Notes: generated by a model from the letters alone, not told the origin. A stretch of 64,000 nucleotides of DNA from Tenrec ecaudatus (GCF_050624435.1 NC_134539.1:146416025-146480024), one strand, 5' to 3'; positions 1-11,440 are shown, counted from the first letter of the stretch. Translations and numbers: made by a program.

Positions 1-235
1 CACCACTTGGGAGGAGCTGCGAGGGGCGCTGTGAGCAAGCTGTCTTTCTGGAGATTTTCCCAAGCAAGGGATTTTCCAAAACCCTGACCCCTGCTCCTCC
101 TCTCCCTGGACTTCCCCAGGAATGGCTCTCTTTCGAGACTGGCTGACCAAGAAGATACAAAAGAAAGAAAATCATTAGTCCCTGCACGTTAAAAATAGAT
201 CAATAAATAACATGTACCAACCGAGCAAACCAAAC

Positions 236-425
236 TTCCAGCCACTAAATAGATTCTGACTCATAGCCGCAACCTTACAGGACGGAGTCGAACGGCCCTG
301 TGGGTTTCCAAAACAGCAAATTGCTTCTCTTTCTCCTGTGGAATGGGGCTGGTGGCTTCGAACCACTGACCTGGTGGTGAACAGGTCCAACGGGTCCTCC
401 ACCCCTACACCGGGGTTCCTGGACA
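236..425 (-). mobile_element. AfroSINE copy, degraded
   Basis: Read on the minus strand, this shows the AfroSINE order: a decayed head, a B-box-like region near the phrase for 'GGTTCGAA', an internal 'agaaag' block and the tail with 'tatgagtcagaatc'. Several indels show that it is old. Confidence 0.6.
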
Positions 426-759
426 TCCACAGCTCCTCCTCCATTGGAATATTGGGTTTAGGATCCACTGGGCTGCGTGCTCATTTCTCCTAGTTCTCAT
501 GTGGTTCGGATCTTGTATCTTCTCTTCTCCCCCCGCCCCCTCGCCCCCACTCTGTGACCTCCGTTGGACCTTGGGAGAGTCTGCTCTGTTCTTTTCTCAT
601 CTCTCTTTGACTTGGATTCAAAACTCAAATCACTGGGTAGACACCAGTGTTTTGTAACAGGTAGGGGCCCCTGAGGAAGGAGGTCAGAGGAGGAAGCAGG
701 GCTTCTGTGTGGGCGATGGGGATGCTCAGGATGTCCAGAATGACTGTGGTTGTTTGCCC

Positions 760-904
760 TCCAGTTTGTGCTGACTCGGACACAACCGATCCCTGCTGGT
801 CCTTAGGTCTTTGGGTCTTGACAAAATCATCTGAGCTCGTTCTTGCAGCCACTGAGGCCATCCGTGTGGTCGAAGGTCTTCCTCTTTTTCACTGATCCTC
901 TACC
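760..904 (-). mobile_element. RTE (BovB-clade) LINE 3' fragment
   Basis: The stretch around 834-905 ('tgcagccactg', then 'ggtcttcctctttttc') matches the antisense 3' end of the afrotherian RTE LINE, which recurs at 14.7 kb and 55.9 kb in this window. It is 5' truncated and has no coding capacity. Confidence 0.55.
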
Positions 905-1260
905 AAATGTGATGGGTTCAGCAGGGGCCTCTAGAGAGGCAAGCCCAGGGACATATGTGTGTTAGAAAGAAATCTTTATCAAGGGAGGGGACCACACAGT
1001 CAGACTGACCAAGGCCTGTCCAGCTCAGACGCTAAGCCAGAACCCCTTCCCATCTCCTGCAACTGCCAGAGCTAATGACGAACCAGAAAGCAGGAAGACC
1101 ATAAGCCGATGGCAGGAGCATCAGGTGAATTCAAGGTCAGTGGGCAGCATGACAGGTCACCCACAACTCTCAGGGCCAGCAGGCAACATGGTGGGCTGCT
1201 GGCCCAAGTCGCAAGAAGGCAGATGCAAGATCCAGGCCAGCAGGAAGAAGGAAAAGGGAG
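905..1260 (-). mobile_element. Possible LTR fragment (ERVL/MaLR-like)
   Basis: The phrase 'cctctagagaggcaagccc' followed by 'tttatcaaggg' resembles the reverse complement of the 3' end of the LTR family seen intact at 45.3 kb. The rest is unassigned, so family and boundaries are uncertain. Confidence 0.35.
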
Positions 1261-1341
1261 TTCTCAGTGGTGCCTATTTTTTTTGTTTTGTTTTGAGAAT
1301 AACTATAGATTTATTATCAGAATCTTTGCAAACAATAAGGG

Positions 1342-2110
1342 TTTTTTTAATCACTTTATTGGGGGCTCGTACAATTCTTATCACAATCCCTACATACATC
1401 CATTGTGTCAAAAACATATGTACACTTGTTGCCATCATCATTCTCAAAACATTTGCCTTCTTCTTGAGCCCTTAATATCTGCTGCTCATATTCCCCCTCC
1501 CTCCCCACTCCCCCCACCTCGTGAACCCTTCATCGTTCATAAATTATTATTATTTTGTCATATGTTACACTATCTGACGTCTCCCCCCGCCTTCTTCTCT
1601 GCTGTCCCTCCCCCAGGGATGAGGCTATATGTAGATTCCTGTAATCAGTTCCCCCTTTCTACCCCACATTCTCTCCACCCTCCAGGCATCGCCACTCTCA
1701 TCACTGGTTCTGGAGGAGTCATCTTGGATTCCCTGTGTTTCCAGTTGCTATTTGTACCAATGTACATCCTCTGGTCTAGCCAGATTTGCAAGGTAGTATT
1801 GGGATCATGATAGTGGAGTGGGGGAGGAAGTATTCAAGGACTAGAGGAAAGTTATATGTTTCATTGTTGCTACCCTGCACCCTGCCTGGTTCATCTCTTC
1901 CCCACAGCCCCTCAGCAAGGGGTGTCCGGTTGGCTACATTTGGGCTTTGAGTCTCCACTCTGCATTCACCCACCTTTTCAATGATATGATTTTATGTTCC
2001 TTGATGCGTAATACCTGATCCCTTCTACAGGTCGTGGTCACACAGGCTGGTGTGTTTCTTCCATGTGGGCTGTGTTGCTTCTGAGCTCGATGGCTGTGGT
2101 GTCTATTTTT
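1342..2110 (-). mobile_element. L1 3' UTR fragment (afrotherian type)
   Basis: It begins with a T-run (the poly-A of a minus-strand element), followed by the recurring antisense block 'ttattgggggctcgtacaa'. It runs through the 'gtgtgtttcttccatgtggg' block and is truncated at its 5' end. The long plus-strand open frame across it is not a gene. Confidence 0.75.
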
Positions 2111-2360
2111 ATGTATGGAGTACTACACTTGCCCAAAGCCGTGACCTACATAATGGCTTGAACACCATCCTGGTTCAACTGCTTGGCTCCCCACGGGTCC
2201 CATCATGGAGTTAGTCACCTTTTGTTAAGTCATAGTACGAAGGAGGCCTTCGTGTTAAACTTCTGAGGATCCTGGCCCAGTGGAGTTGATGCAAAACCTA
2301 ACCAACACACACGATGTCCCTTTCTGGGATTTTGATCTTAGAGTCAATGGTTGTACACCA

Positions 2361-2561
2361 GGATCCCTGGTGGTGTAGTGGGTTACAAGTTGGGCTGCTA
2401 ACCTTGAGATCAGCAGTTCAAAACCACCAGCCCCTCCATGAGAGGAAGATGAAGTTTTCTATTCCCATGAAGAGTTACAGTCTCAGGCGCCCACAAGGGC
2501 AGTTCTACCCTGTCTTATAGAGCCAAGCTGAGTCAGAATCCACTCAATGGCAGTGAGTTTG
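2361..2561 (+). mobile_element. AfroSINE, near full length
   Basis: The head 'ccctggtggtgtagtgggtt', the B-box region 'gatcagcagttcaaaacc', the spacer 'agttacagtctc' and the tail 'gagtcagaatccactcaatgg' occur in the expected order over about 200 bp. Confidence 0.85.
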
Positions 2562-2687
2562 AAAGACTGTAGTCTTTTGAATTAGTTAACACTACTAATC
2601 AAATGGGTGTATTTCAAATGGATGTGTTTTGTGGTATGTGAATTATATCTAAATTTTTTTAATGGACAACTCCAGAGAATTGGGTAA

Positions 2688-2884
2688 GGAGCCCTGGTGG
2701 TGTAGTGGGTTACACACAGGGCTGCTAATGGCAAGGTCAGCAGTTGGAACCCACCAGCTGCCCCACCCGAGAAAGATGAGGCTCTCTGCTCCTTTAAAGA
2801 TAATCTCAGAAACCCAGAGAAGTAGTTCTCGGCCCTATGGGGTCACCATGAGTCAGAATCTACTTGACGGCAGTGGGCTTTGAA
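2688..2884 (+). mobile_element. AfroSINE, near full length
   Basis: It has a full head 'ggagccctggtggtgtagtg', a B-box-like 'ggtcagcagttggaaccc' and the tail 'catgagtcagaatctacttg'. It lies in direct tandem with the copy 130 bp upstream. Confidence 0.85.
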
Positions 2885-3600
2885 GTGGGGGGGCGTGGAT
2901 GACAATGTTCCTCAGGGACTCCTAGGCTTTTCCCTAACAAAGCCCATTCTTCTTTGTCCTTCATGGTCTGGGCCAATCTGATCCTTCTGCTGAACTCTCG
3001 CTCTCTGACCCCAACATGAACTCTCTTCACCACCAGACCAGGATTGACGACTTCTGCCCAACCTACCGTGCTTCTCTTAGGACAGCTGTTCTGTTCCACA
3101 CCCCAGCCAGAAGACGGCTCCCCTCCCCTCCTCACTTCCCTGGCTCTGAGTCACACGTGGCATGCTCCGTCGGAAGGAGCAGCTGCCTGGTCCTGTGCCA
3201 TTCCTGGGCTGCGTTAGGGATGCGACCATTGTGATCCACAGCGTTTTCGTGGGCTGATTGTCAGAAGCTGTTCTCCAGGCCTTTCTTCCTAGTCTGTGTT
3301 AGTCTGGAAGCTCCACTGAAATCTGTTCAGCATTGTGACAGCACACAGCCTCTGTGGAGGGGTGGGTGGTGGCTGTGGGCAAGGTGTACTGGCTGGGAAT
3401 CAAACTTGGGTCTTCCCCACAAAGGTGAGAATCCCTCCAAGGAACCACCATGCCCTCTCTAGGTTGCAGAGAATGTGGTCTATATCTTCTATCTCCTCCT
3501 CCGAGGCCGGCAGCTGCATCAATAGTAAGGCCAATCAGTGATCTGAGCAAGCAAACGCGTTAGATAAATTTCTAAGGCTGTCAATCTTTATAGAGTAGAT
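2885..3600. other. Unassigned low-copy DNA
   Basis: No recognisable exon, RNA gene or repeat family was found. The short open frames here have no protein-like composition or splice context. Confidence 0.4.
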
Positions 3601-3672
3601 CACCTCATCGCTCTCCCATGGAGCTATTGGTGGTTTTGAACAAGCAGCCTTGTGGTCAGCGGTTCACAGTTA
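3601..3672 (-). mobile_element. AfroSINE fragment
   Basis: The antisense phrases 'ggtggttttgaac' and 'ccttgtggtcagcggttc' correspond to the central part of an AfroSINE. Both ends are missing. Confidence 0.4.
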
Positions 3673-3776
3673 CCCAAGTTCAAAAGGGACTTCAAATATA
3701 AAAACTCATTTAAAAATTACTTAGGGACGTTTCAGCTGTATTGTTGCCTGATAGTTAGACTTCGTGGCAATAAAAA

Positions 3777-4796
3777 ACGCAAGTGGGTACATAAGCAAAA
3801 GTTGGGAACAAAGCTGATGGTGCCTGGCTATCAAATGATATAGTATCAGGGGTCTTAAAGGCTTGAAGACAATCAGACGGCCATCTAACTAAGAACCAAC
3901 AAAGCCTACACCGAAGAAGCACACCAGCCTACCCCGACACGAATGCTGAAGACAAAGAGGGTGCAAGGGAAAGTGCGGTGAAGAAAGCTATTGGTGGCCA
4001 GTTGTCAAAATATATAGAATCTGGGGTCCCATAGGCTGGAAGATAAACAAGGGGCCATCTAACTGAAAAACAACAAAGCCCACATGGAAAATGCACACCA
4101 GCCTGTGAGATGACAAGGCATCGAAGGGATCAGGTATCAGGCATCAAAGACAAAAAAAAAGCATAGCATTGTGAATGAGGGGGAGTGCAGAGTGGGGACC
4201 CAGGGCCCATCTGTGGGCAATTGGACATCCCCTTGCAGAAGGGCTGTGGGGAGGTGACGAGCCAATCAGAGTGCAGTGTAGCCACGATGAAACATACAAT
4301 TTTCCTCTGGTTCTTGAATGCTTCCTCCCCGCACTATCATGATCCTAATTCTACCTTACATAACCGGCTGGACCGGGAGATGTACACTGGCACGGATGGG
4401 AGCTGGAAATATGGGAATCCAGGATAGATGAGCCCCTCAGGACCAGTGGTGAGAGTGGCGATATCAGGAAGGTGGAGGGAGGGTGAGGGAGAAAGGGAAA
4501 CAGATGACAAGATCTACATATAACCTCCTCCCTGGAGGATGGACAACGGAGAACTGGATGAGGAAGACATCGGATGGTGTAAGATATGATAAAATAATAT
4601 TTATAAATTATCAAGGGTTTGGGGGGAGGAGGAGGGAGGAGAAAATGAGGAGCTGGTGCCAGGAGCTCAGGTGGAGAGTGGGTGTTTTGAGAATGATGAT
4701 GGCAGCAAATGTACAAATGTGCTGGACACAAATGATGTATGTACGGAGTGTAAAAATTGTTGTATGAGGCCCTAATAAAATAATTTAAAAAATTAA
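3777..4796 (+). mobile_element. L1 3' UTR with internal tandem duplication
   Basis: This is a sense-oriented afrotherian L1 3' UTR ending in 'ccctaataaaataattt' and an A-rich tail. The block with 'aaagctgatggtgcctggc ... gcacaccagcct' (about 3811-3937) recurs in diverged form at about 3984-4111, so the UTR carries an internal duplication of roughly 173-bp period. No ORF2 sequence is attached. Confidence 0.75.
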
Positions 4797-4867
4797 AAAC
4801 GCATGCACATATCCACTAGAGGGGGGAACGGCTGTATTTTCATGTTAAACCCCATGGCGACGGTAAT

Positions 4868-4960
4868 TTCCAGCTCCGCGGGAGAAAGACGGGGCTCTTC
4901 ACGGTCTCGGAAGCCCACAAGGGGTCGCTATGAGTCAGCACTGACTCCCCGGAAGCAAGT
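4868..4960 (+). mobile_element. AfroSINE 3' fragment
   Basis: It carries the central and tail motifs 'gggagaaagacggggctc', 'agcccacaaggggtcgctat' and 'gagtcagcactgactc'. The head is missing. It ends next to the CpG island. Confidence 0.55.
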
Positions 4961-4974
4961 TCCCAGAGTTGGTG

Positions 4975-5342
4975 GCGCCCCGAAGTGTGGGCGGGGCGAC
5001 GCTCTTTCCCGCCTCGCCTTGGCCCCACCTCTCATCTCCGCGAAGCACCGCCCCGGCGCCGGACCATAGAGCTGTGGAAACCTCCCGGCCTCCTAGAGAG
5101 GACGCGCGAGGCGGGCTTCCCGCGGCGCTTCCAGGAGGCGGCCCACTTCCGGAGACGGCCCTCGCGCGGCGTGGGCGGCGGGCGGAAGAAGGCGGCTCTT
5201 GTGTCTTCTTGTCCCGTGATCCCAGCGGACGGGACGGCGTGGGGCCCGGGCGCGCGCCCCTCTAGGCCCTGTAGGGACTGCGGGCGGGACGGAAGGCTTC
5301 TTGGAGGGACGGGGCTCGGATTCTCGGGAGAGACGCTTCCGG
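4975..5342. promoter_or_regulatory. Orphan CpG island, candidate promoter
   Basis: There are about 50 CpG dinucleotides in about 370 bp by hand count, in a genome where surrounding repeats have lost most CpGs. It contains an ETS-type ACTTCCGG at 5145-5152 and several GC boxes. This composition is typical of a housekeeping-type TATA-less promoter. Neither strand shows a recognisable first coding exon, so a noncoding RNA promoter, a 5' UTR-only exon or a decayed promoter are all possible. Confidence 0.6.
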
Positions 5343-5490
5343 GAGCATCCCTGGTGGCGCAGTGGCTGATGCGCTGGGCGATCCTCGGAGGGAGGAAGAT
5401 GTGGCCGTCGGCTTCAGTGGGACTCAGCGTGAGGAGCCACGCGGGCAGTTGTGCTCTTCCGTCGGTCGCGATGGATGGGACTCAATGGGT
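5343..5490 (+). mobile_element. AfroSINE, CpG-rich copy
   Basis: The head 'catccctggtggcgcagtgg' and the tail 'gcgatggatgggactcaatgg' identify it. It keeps unusually many CpGs, consistent with sitting at the edge of an unmethylated island. Confidence 0.55.
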
Positions 5491-5696
5491 AGACCGTGGG
5501 CTTGCTCTGGGAGACCACTGGACTGGCCCCCCTCTAGGAGCTGGAGCCGTGAACTCTTTCCCTTTCATACCCACTGAGGCCAGCCGGCTCACGGGGAGGA
5601 AATGACCTCCGTTTAAAATATATATAATTTAGGGCCCATTTCCGTGTGTCTTAACCAGAGAAGTCCAGCTTGCCTATTTTTAAAAGGCAACAAGAC

Positions 5697-5700
<4 letters not shown>

Positions 5701-5780
<80 letters not shown>
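5701..5780. repeat. (AT)40 microsatellite
   Basis: Eighty bases of uninterrupted AT dinucleotide. The tyrosine/isoleucine open frames across it are artefacts. Confidence 0.98.
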
Positions 5781-5782
<2 letters not shown>

Positions 5783-6061
5783 CTGTTCATGGCCAGATAT
5801 GGGAGGGAATTGGGGTAAAAACCATAAGGTACCTTCCACGGGCCCCGAAGAACTAGGCAAAAGGGGAGTGAGCAGAATGAGGCTGAGACCTGAAGCCGAC
5901 TCCAGGACCAGGTGTCCCAGGATTGACCGGTTAGGCGTACCCCACCTCCCTGTGGGAAAGGAAGGTGGGGGTGAAGGCTTATGGGGACGTGCAAACTTGC
6001 TCCCCAAACTTACACTTCAGAGGGTGTTCAATTTTACAGAGAACGGTCGCTGCAGGCTTCT

Positions 6062-6150
6062 CAAACCAAAAACAAACCCACTGCCACCAAAGTGGGTGCT
6101 GAGTCATTGCCACCCCATAGGCCTGCCCCTCGGAGTTTCCAGGACTGGGA
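6062..6150 (-). mobile_element. AfroSINE 3' fragment
   Basis: The antisense tail 'cccactgccaccaaagtggg' and the middle 'ccccataggcctgcccc' identify a truncated minus-strand copy. Confidence 0.5.
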
Positions 6151-6636
6151 CTGTGAAGGACTGGATTATAGTTTATATTCCTTTGTGAACCAGGTACCCC
6201 TTTACAGACGCTTTCTTCCAACACTGAGGTTATCCTGAATTTTTTTAATCAACCTGAGTTTGGGGCTGGGGGGATAAAAGATGAGTACGTTGGGGACTTC
6301 AAGTATAGTCTCCTTGTGACCGTTAATACTAGGATGTGACATTGTTCAGATAGCCCTGGAGTGCGGACTAAGAGAGCATGCCTAACTGTTTAACCTGGTG
6401 TGTCTCAACCATTGTGATTGGAAGAAACTATTAGTAAGATGCTCTTGAGATCTTTCCAGCATGGTTTTTCCCAGAACACATCTTAGGAAAGGCTGGCATA
6501 AAGAATCCTTCACCCGGACACAGGCCTGTTCACGTGTCATTTCAGATTGACTTTGTGAAAGGGAAAAATGACAAGTCAGAATATCTTTAAAAGGAACAAA
6601 CAATGTCTAACCACCTTGCCTTCCCTCCTTTATACA

Positions 6637-7036
6637 TACCGTATATACTCAAATATAAGACGAGCCAAGTATAAGCCGAGGTACCTAATTATTACCTGGG
6701 AAACCAGAAACACTGATTGACTAGTATAAGCCTAGGGTGGGAAATGCAGGATGTGAATTAACACAGACCAGAGGGGAGAAACAGAGCGCAGCCACAGACA
6801 CATCCTTACCAGTTCAGCTGCCTGGGTAAGTGAATCACTACGGGTGCTTCTGCAAATTGGAGCCGTCCACGTCATGGGACGGCTCTGATTGGTTAGATGT
6901 GAGTAAACAAACATTCAAAGCCCTGAAGTGTCAGCGGGGCTTTGAACAGCGGAAGAACGGCAATCACCCGTGAGATGTTACACCTCGCTGGGGTACCACT
7001 GACCCGTGTATAAGCCGAACCCGAGTATATAAGGTA
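6637..7036. mobile_element. Inverted-repeat DNA element flanked by TA (MITE-like)
   Basis: The left end CCGTATATACTC (6639-6650) is the inverse of the right end GAGTATATAAGG (7023-7034) with one mismatch, and TA flanks both sides. Subterminal copies of 'gtataagcc' occur inside both ends. TA flanks are the hallmark of Tc1/mariner-type target duplication. At about 396 bp with no transposase frame it is non-autonomous. The family was not named with certainty. Confidence 0.7.
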
Positions 7037-7044
7037 GATTACAC

Positions 7045-8239
7045 CCTCAATGTCCTTGGGCCTTGAGCTCGACAAAGCCCATCTGTGACAAGTGAACAAT
7101 GGCCACAGCATGATAGGACCCAAGAACTTTGACTCCCCGTGTTCCACTTGAGTTAGAGGGGTTTGGGGGTGGATTCCGTGGAAAAGAAGACAGCGGGAGC
7201 AAGAAGAGCAGCCGAGACAAGACCACCAGCCCAGAGGTCTCATGCCAAGACTTTGGAGAATTCTACACCAAATGGTGCCAATAGCCGGTGAGATCTGAGC
7301 ACAGCCCCAAAGAGCTTTGCCATAATTGACCGAGTCTAGTTGTGGCCAGAAGGGCAGCTCACGACCACTCAACGAGAGGTACACCGACTCCTGGGGGAAC
7401 ACCATTCATCAAGGGGAGGAGACACAGATTATGTGGAAGGGAGCCGGACAGAGCATGACAAAGTGCAAGGCAGAAGGTTAGGGAGGGAAGACCGTGTCCT
7501 TGACCCCTCAATCTCCAATAGGCAGTCGCCCAGCAGTGGGAAAAGAGGCTACCTTTAGTCTTTGGAGCCAGGCCAGGGCTGAAATGTTACACTGTCTTGA
7601 TCTGAGTCAGAGCTTGCCCTATCACTTCCTGTCCTTGTAAGTTACAGACGACCCTGGCTTCTGTTTCATGTGCCCTTACAGATCCTGTGTTTTCTTGCGT
7701 TTTCACTCCCAGTTTGAACCCGATTTCTTCACAAGCCCAACAACACATCCTGTTTACAAGTCTCCTCCCATATACCTGGATGAAGAAGCCAGTGCTTCTA
7801 GAATCTCTGGGTGACCAAGGAGATAGCTCAGGCCAGTGGAGTCTTGGCTCCGACTGGAACCCAGGACCCCCTCCTCTGGCTCCCTGTCTATGTCTCAGCC
7901 TGACAGGCAAGACGCAAGATTCGCTTTCAAAGGAGAGTTTAGGTGAGAAGCTCATTTTCCATCTGGGTTCATCAAGCGTTTTGTGAAGTAACCGAATGGG
8001 CAGAGGGTTAACAAGTGACTTTCTCTTAACAAATGTTTGGCATTCCATTTCTGTGGGGGATCCGGCAGCAGCTTAGCCGATGCTTCAGCTTTCGGGTCTC
8101 TCATGGGACTGGCCTCAAGATGTCTATGAAATACCATTCTTCTATAGCCTGGTGGGCATAGAGGACCCACATCTGCTGCTTCACCTGCATGGCTGTCACA
8201 GGAGGCCTCAGTCCCTGACCACATAGGCCCTTCCATGGG
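7045..8239. other. Unassigned low-copy DNA
   Basis: No repeat or exon recognised. Open frames of 70-170 codons on the minus strand lack conserved motifs and splice-site context. Confidence 0.4.
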
Positions 8240-8586
8240 GCTATGTGAGTGTCCTCACAACATGGCTGCTGGCTTCTCCCAGAGCAGGTGACTCAAGAAA
8301 GCAAGGCCAGAATAGCCTAAGCTTAGACGTCATGGGCCACCATTTTCCCATGGTGCCTGTGCCACGTGCCTCATCTTCCTGCTTCATCCTCCGCATCCGA
8401 CTTTGGCGGCCCAGCAGCCCTGTGAGTCAGTAAAGGCCTCCAGATTAGCTGCTAGCCCACAGACTTGAGCCAGACGGGGTTTGCCCCCTTTGTGGCTGTG
8501 TGGGCCACTCTCTGGATATAAATTTCTTCCTTATACATATGTAAATGTCACTGGTTTTGTTTCTCTAGAAAACCCAGCCTACCACA
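8240..8586 (+). mobile_element. Possible LTR fragment (ERVL/MaLR-like)
   Basis: The 3' end 'gtttctctagaaaacccagc' then 'ctaccaca' matches the end of the LTR family seen intact at 45.3 kb. The internal sequence is strongly diverged and the left boundary is a guess. Confidence 0.35.
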
Positions 8587-8589
8587 CTT

Positions 8590-10225
8590 GTGGCAGCGGG
8601 CAGCTGTCCCTGCCCCAGCACAGTGTCACACAGACACGCTAGTTTCCGATGACGAGCTTCAGCTTCCTCCTTCTTTCACTCATAAATTTCCAGAGTCAAG
8701 ATAGTGTTGGCTGAAAATACTGGGTGAAATCACTGTTCTTTTTCTACAGCTTGGGAGGGGGCCCGGGGGCACATTGTGGGGGTGTTGGGGGAGCGGCGCT
8801 CTGGACAGTTGCTGGAAGTACTGTGCTTGCTTTACCAGTGAGAAATCTGAACTCCTGATAACACTATCAGCAGACCCCCTCCTTGCCCTCTTGTTAAAAA
8901 AAATAGATTCTAGTTTCATGTAATGAAACTTAGGTTCAAAGGGGATTCGTAAGAGCTTTGGGCTTTCCTGGAATGAGGGGATGTGTGTGCATCAGAATAT
9001 TCTTAGGGGCTGATCAATTAGGGTACAGACGAATTTGTCTAAGCCTTTCCCCCAGTAAATCTATTTAAGGGGCTCCCTAAAAGAATGATAAATGCAAAAA
9101 CTTATGAGTCATTTTTGTTTTGTTTTTTAATGTGGATTGACCCCATTAAAGATCTCTTCTATGAGATCTTTTCCATCTTGTCTCTTGTGGAAAATCTACC
9201 TTGATTTGAAACGGGTCTGCGTCATGGAGTCCTGTCTGTCCCCTTCCTGAGGTGTCTGTTCTCGGCAAACCATTGAAGATGCCCTGGCTTCCACCCATCG
9301 TCAACAGCCCCTGGTTACCAGACTTCCCAGCTCTCAGAATCCCGAGTTCTCCAAAACTCTTTCCTGAGGCCACACAGCTATGGTGAAGAGGTCATCGTGA
9401 GACCCTATCTGACCCCAAATGGGCTTCCAGTGTCCCAGATTCCAGCTGCCGGAGGTGTGACAGAAGGCATTTCCAAGAGCCCAGATCCGTCACCAAAACC
9501 TCAGAAAATGCTGACTTCCCTGTCCCATCAAGTCATGCCTGTAGCTGCCTCTCCCTTAACATAGCTGTCACCCTCAAGAGACCAGCCCCACTTCATTCCC
9601 TCCTCCAGCAAGGAAGCCAAGCCTCTGGGGACTCTGGCCGTCACTGACACAGACAGTGTTGGCTTGGCCTTTGCTAGCCTCTCCTTATAAAACGGGGCTA
9701 CTCATCACTGCGCAAGCAGGGCACTGGGGAAGTGAGGCAGGGTTCCCCATGGGCCAATTGGGGCTCCATCCCTCGGAGAGTCTCTGGAAGAAGCCCTGGA
9801 GAACACCTCTCAGAATGCCCCCCCACCCCCGTGCGCAGCCCCACAGGGGGAGAACTGGGTTTTTATCTACCAATTCCTCTGCACAGCCAATTGCAGGCTG
9901 CTCCGGGGTTCTCACTCCACGGCACCGTGGCCACATGTGCCAAGTCTTGTTCATATGACCAGAGAAAGCCCTTGGGCAGAGTCTCAGGTACTTGCAGTAG
10001 AAGTTACCAACTGGTACTGGGCTTGGGCGGGCCACCCACAGTATCTGCCTTGGGCTGGCTGAGCGAACTTGACTCCTGCAGAGGCGTGCATTTGACAAAG
10101 GGCCCCTGTGGTAGGTGTGCCCAGTCGGCCCATGTCCCCCACAGCTGGGCACTGGCAAGCTGCCCTTGGGTGGGTTATGTGGTCTCAGAGCTCTTCCAGA
10201 ATGGAGGTCAGGCCTGTTTTTTCCC
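8590..10225. other. Unassigned low-copy DNA
   Basis: No family or exon recognised. The overlapping open frames on both strands near 9.7-10.3 kb reflect GC content rather than coding. Confidence 0.4.
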
Positions 10226-10420
10226 CCCAGATCCCTGATTGGCGCAGTGCGCAAATGTACACCGTGTGACGCGGAGTCCCTGGTCGTTACAGACAGCACT
10301 CTACAGCTAGCCAAAAACCCTTGCCCAGATGCACCGCAGAAGAAAGGCCTGGAGATCTACCTGCGTAAACAGGCGGCAGTGAAACCGGGATGGCAGACAG
10401 TGCTCCCCTGACACGCCTGG
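10226..10420 (+). mobile_element. AfroSINE, older subfamily
   Basis: The head 'atccctgattggcgcagtgc' and the block 'aagaaaggcctggagatctac' mark an older AfroSINE type that also occurs near 53.2 kb. The tail is degraded. Confidence 0.45.
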
Positions 10421-10949
10421 CGTCAGAAGGTTGGTAAGCCCTGCTGCTAACTGGATGGGAGGGGGTATCTGATGAGGCTACAGGGCAGAGACATGACACT
10501 TCCTTCCACTGAAACCCCACTCAGGGGCCCCCGAGAGAAGGGACACATGGTAGCCACTGCCTTCCAATGTATGTTTGTTGTGGTCTGTGTGTGCAAGGCA
10601 TGTTTACACTAAAACGTGGTGCTTCAGAAGCGGGCGTGACCATCTGTAGGGGCAATTGAAGTGAATAGTGGGTGTGGCTCGGGCAGGGCGGCCTCTTGCT
10701 GCAGCTCCAGGAACTGGCTGTTTGTCCCTGCAGCATTCTGCCCAAGCCATGCTGAGCCTCTCCGGAACCTGAGCAGACGTCCTGTGATAACACACACCAT
10801 TAAACAAACTCTAACCGCCCTGACTCCTACCCACACACCTTCATGTCCTCCAAGTCCTCAGGCACTCCCCACACTGGGCTCAGTCTCCACTCCCTGGTGA
10901 CATCGGTTATGTTCTAGAGAAAGGCCATCCTGCAGGCCTTGTGTCAGAT

Positions 10950-11142
10950 TGCCATCAGGTTAATTCAGACTCTTAGAGACCCAAGAGGATAGGGTAGAAC
11001 TGTCCTTGTGGATTTCCGAGACTGTAACGCGTTATGAGAGTAGAATGCTTCATCTGTCGCCCAAGAGGGAGTGGTGGTTTCGAACCGCTGACCTGTGGTT
11101 AGCAGCCCAAGGTGTAACCCACGATGCCTCTAGGGGTCCCTT
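10950..11142 (-). mobile_element. AfroSINE, near full length
   Basis: All antisense blocks are present: 'attgccatcaggttaattc', 'gatagggtagaactgtcc', 'gtggtttcgaaccgctgacc' and the head near 'tgcctctaggggtccc'. Confidence 0.8.
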
Positions 11143-11374
11143 GGAGGCTGCTGAAATCCTCCCCAGCCAATCATCCAGTGACTCATTAACATGCGCTGCG
11201 CCGACGCCTGCCTGCCACCAGGGGGCGGCGTCTGACTCCTCAGAAGCTTCAGGTGAAACTTGCATTTCAAGGAACTGGGAGCCCAGGATCTGTCGCCAAG
11301 GAGGGACCCCGGACTAAAGGCCAAGCAAGTAAAGACCAAAGGACTTAGGATCCTAATCCAAATTGCCACCAGTC

Positions 11375-11440
11375 CACTGAATGGCCTTCAGCAGGTTATT
11401 CAAACTTTCTAAGGGTCAATGTCCTTATCTTACAGGAGAA
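11375..11440 (-). mobile_element. MIR-like fragment
   Basis: The phrase 'aggttattcaaactttctaa' then 'ggtcaatgtccttatctt' resembles the antisense MIR core. Short and diverged. Confidence 0.35.

Noticed and set aside
1109..1810. 233-codon plus-strand open frame
   Set aside because: It runs antisense through an L1 3' UTR and contains its T-run. It has no conserved domain and appears only because the repeat lacks stops in that frame.
4840..5342. RGS9 first exon near the CpG island
   Set aside because: Human synteny suggested looking for it, but no sequence matching the expected RGS9 N-terminus was found on the minus strand.
4985..5605. 206-codon frame in the orphan CpG island
   Set aside because: It runs through the island and straight into an AfroSINE. 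There is no recognisable domain, so only the promoter-like character is supported.
5644..6188. Tyr/Ile repeat open frames
   Set aside because: They are translations of the (AT)40 microsatellite.
9685..10314. 209-codon minus-strand open frame
   Set aside because: It overlaps a 168-codon plus-strand frame in GC-rich DNA, with no motif, splice context or CpG-island promoter.
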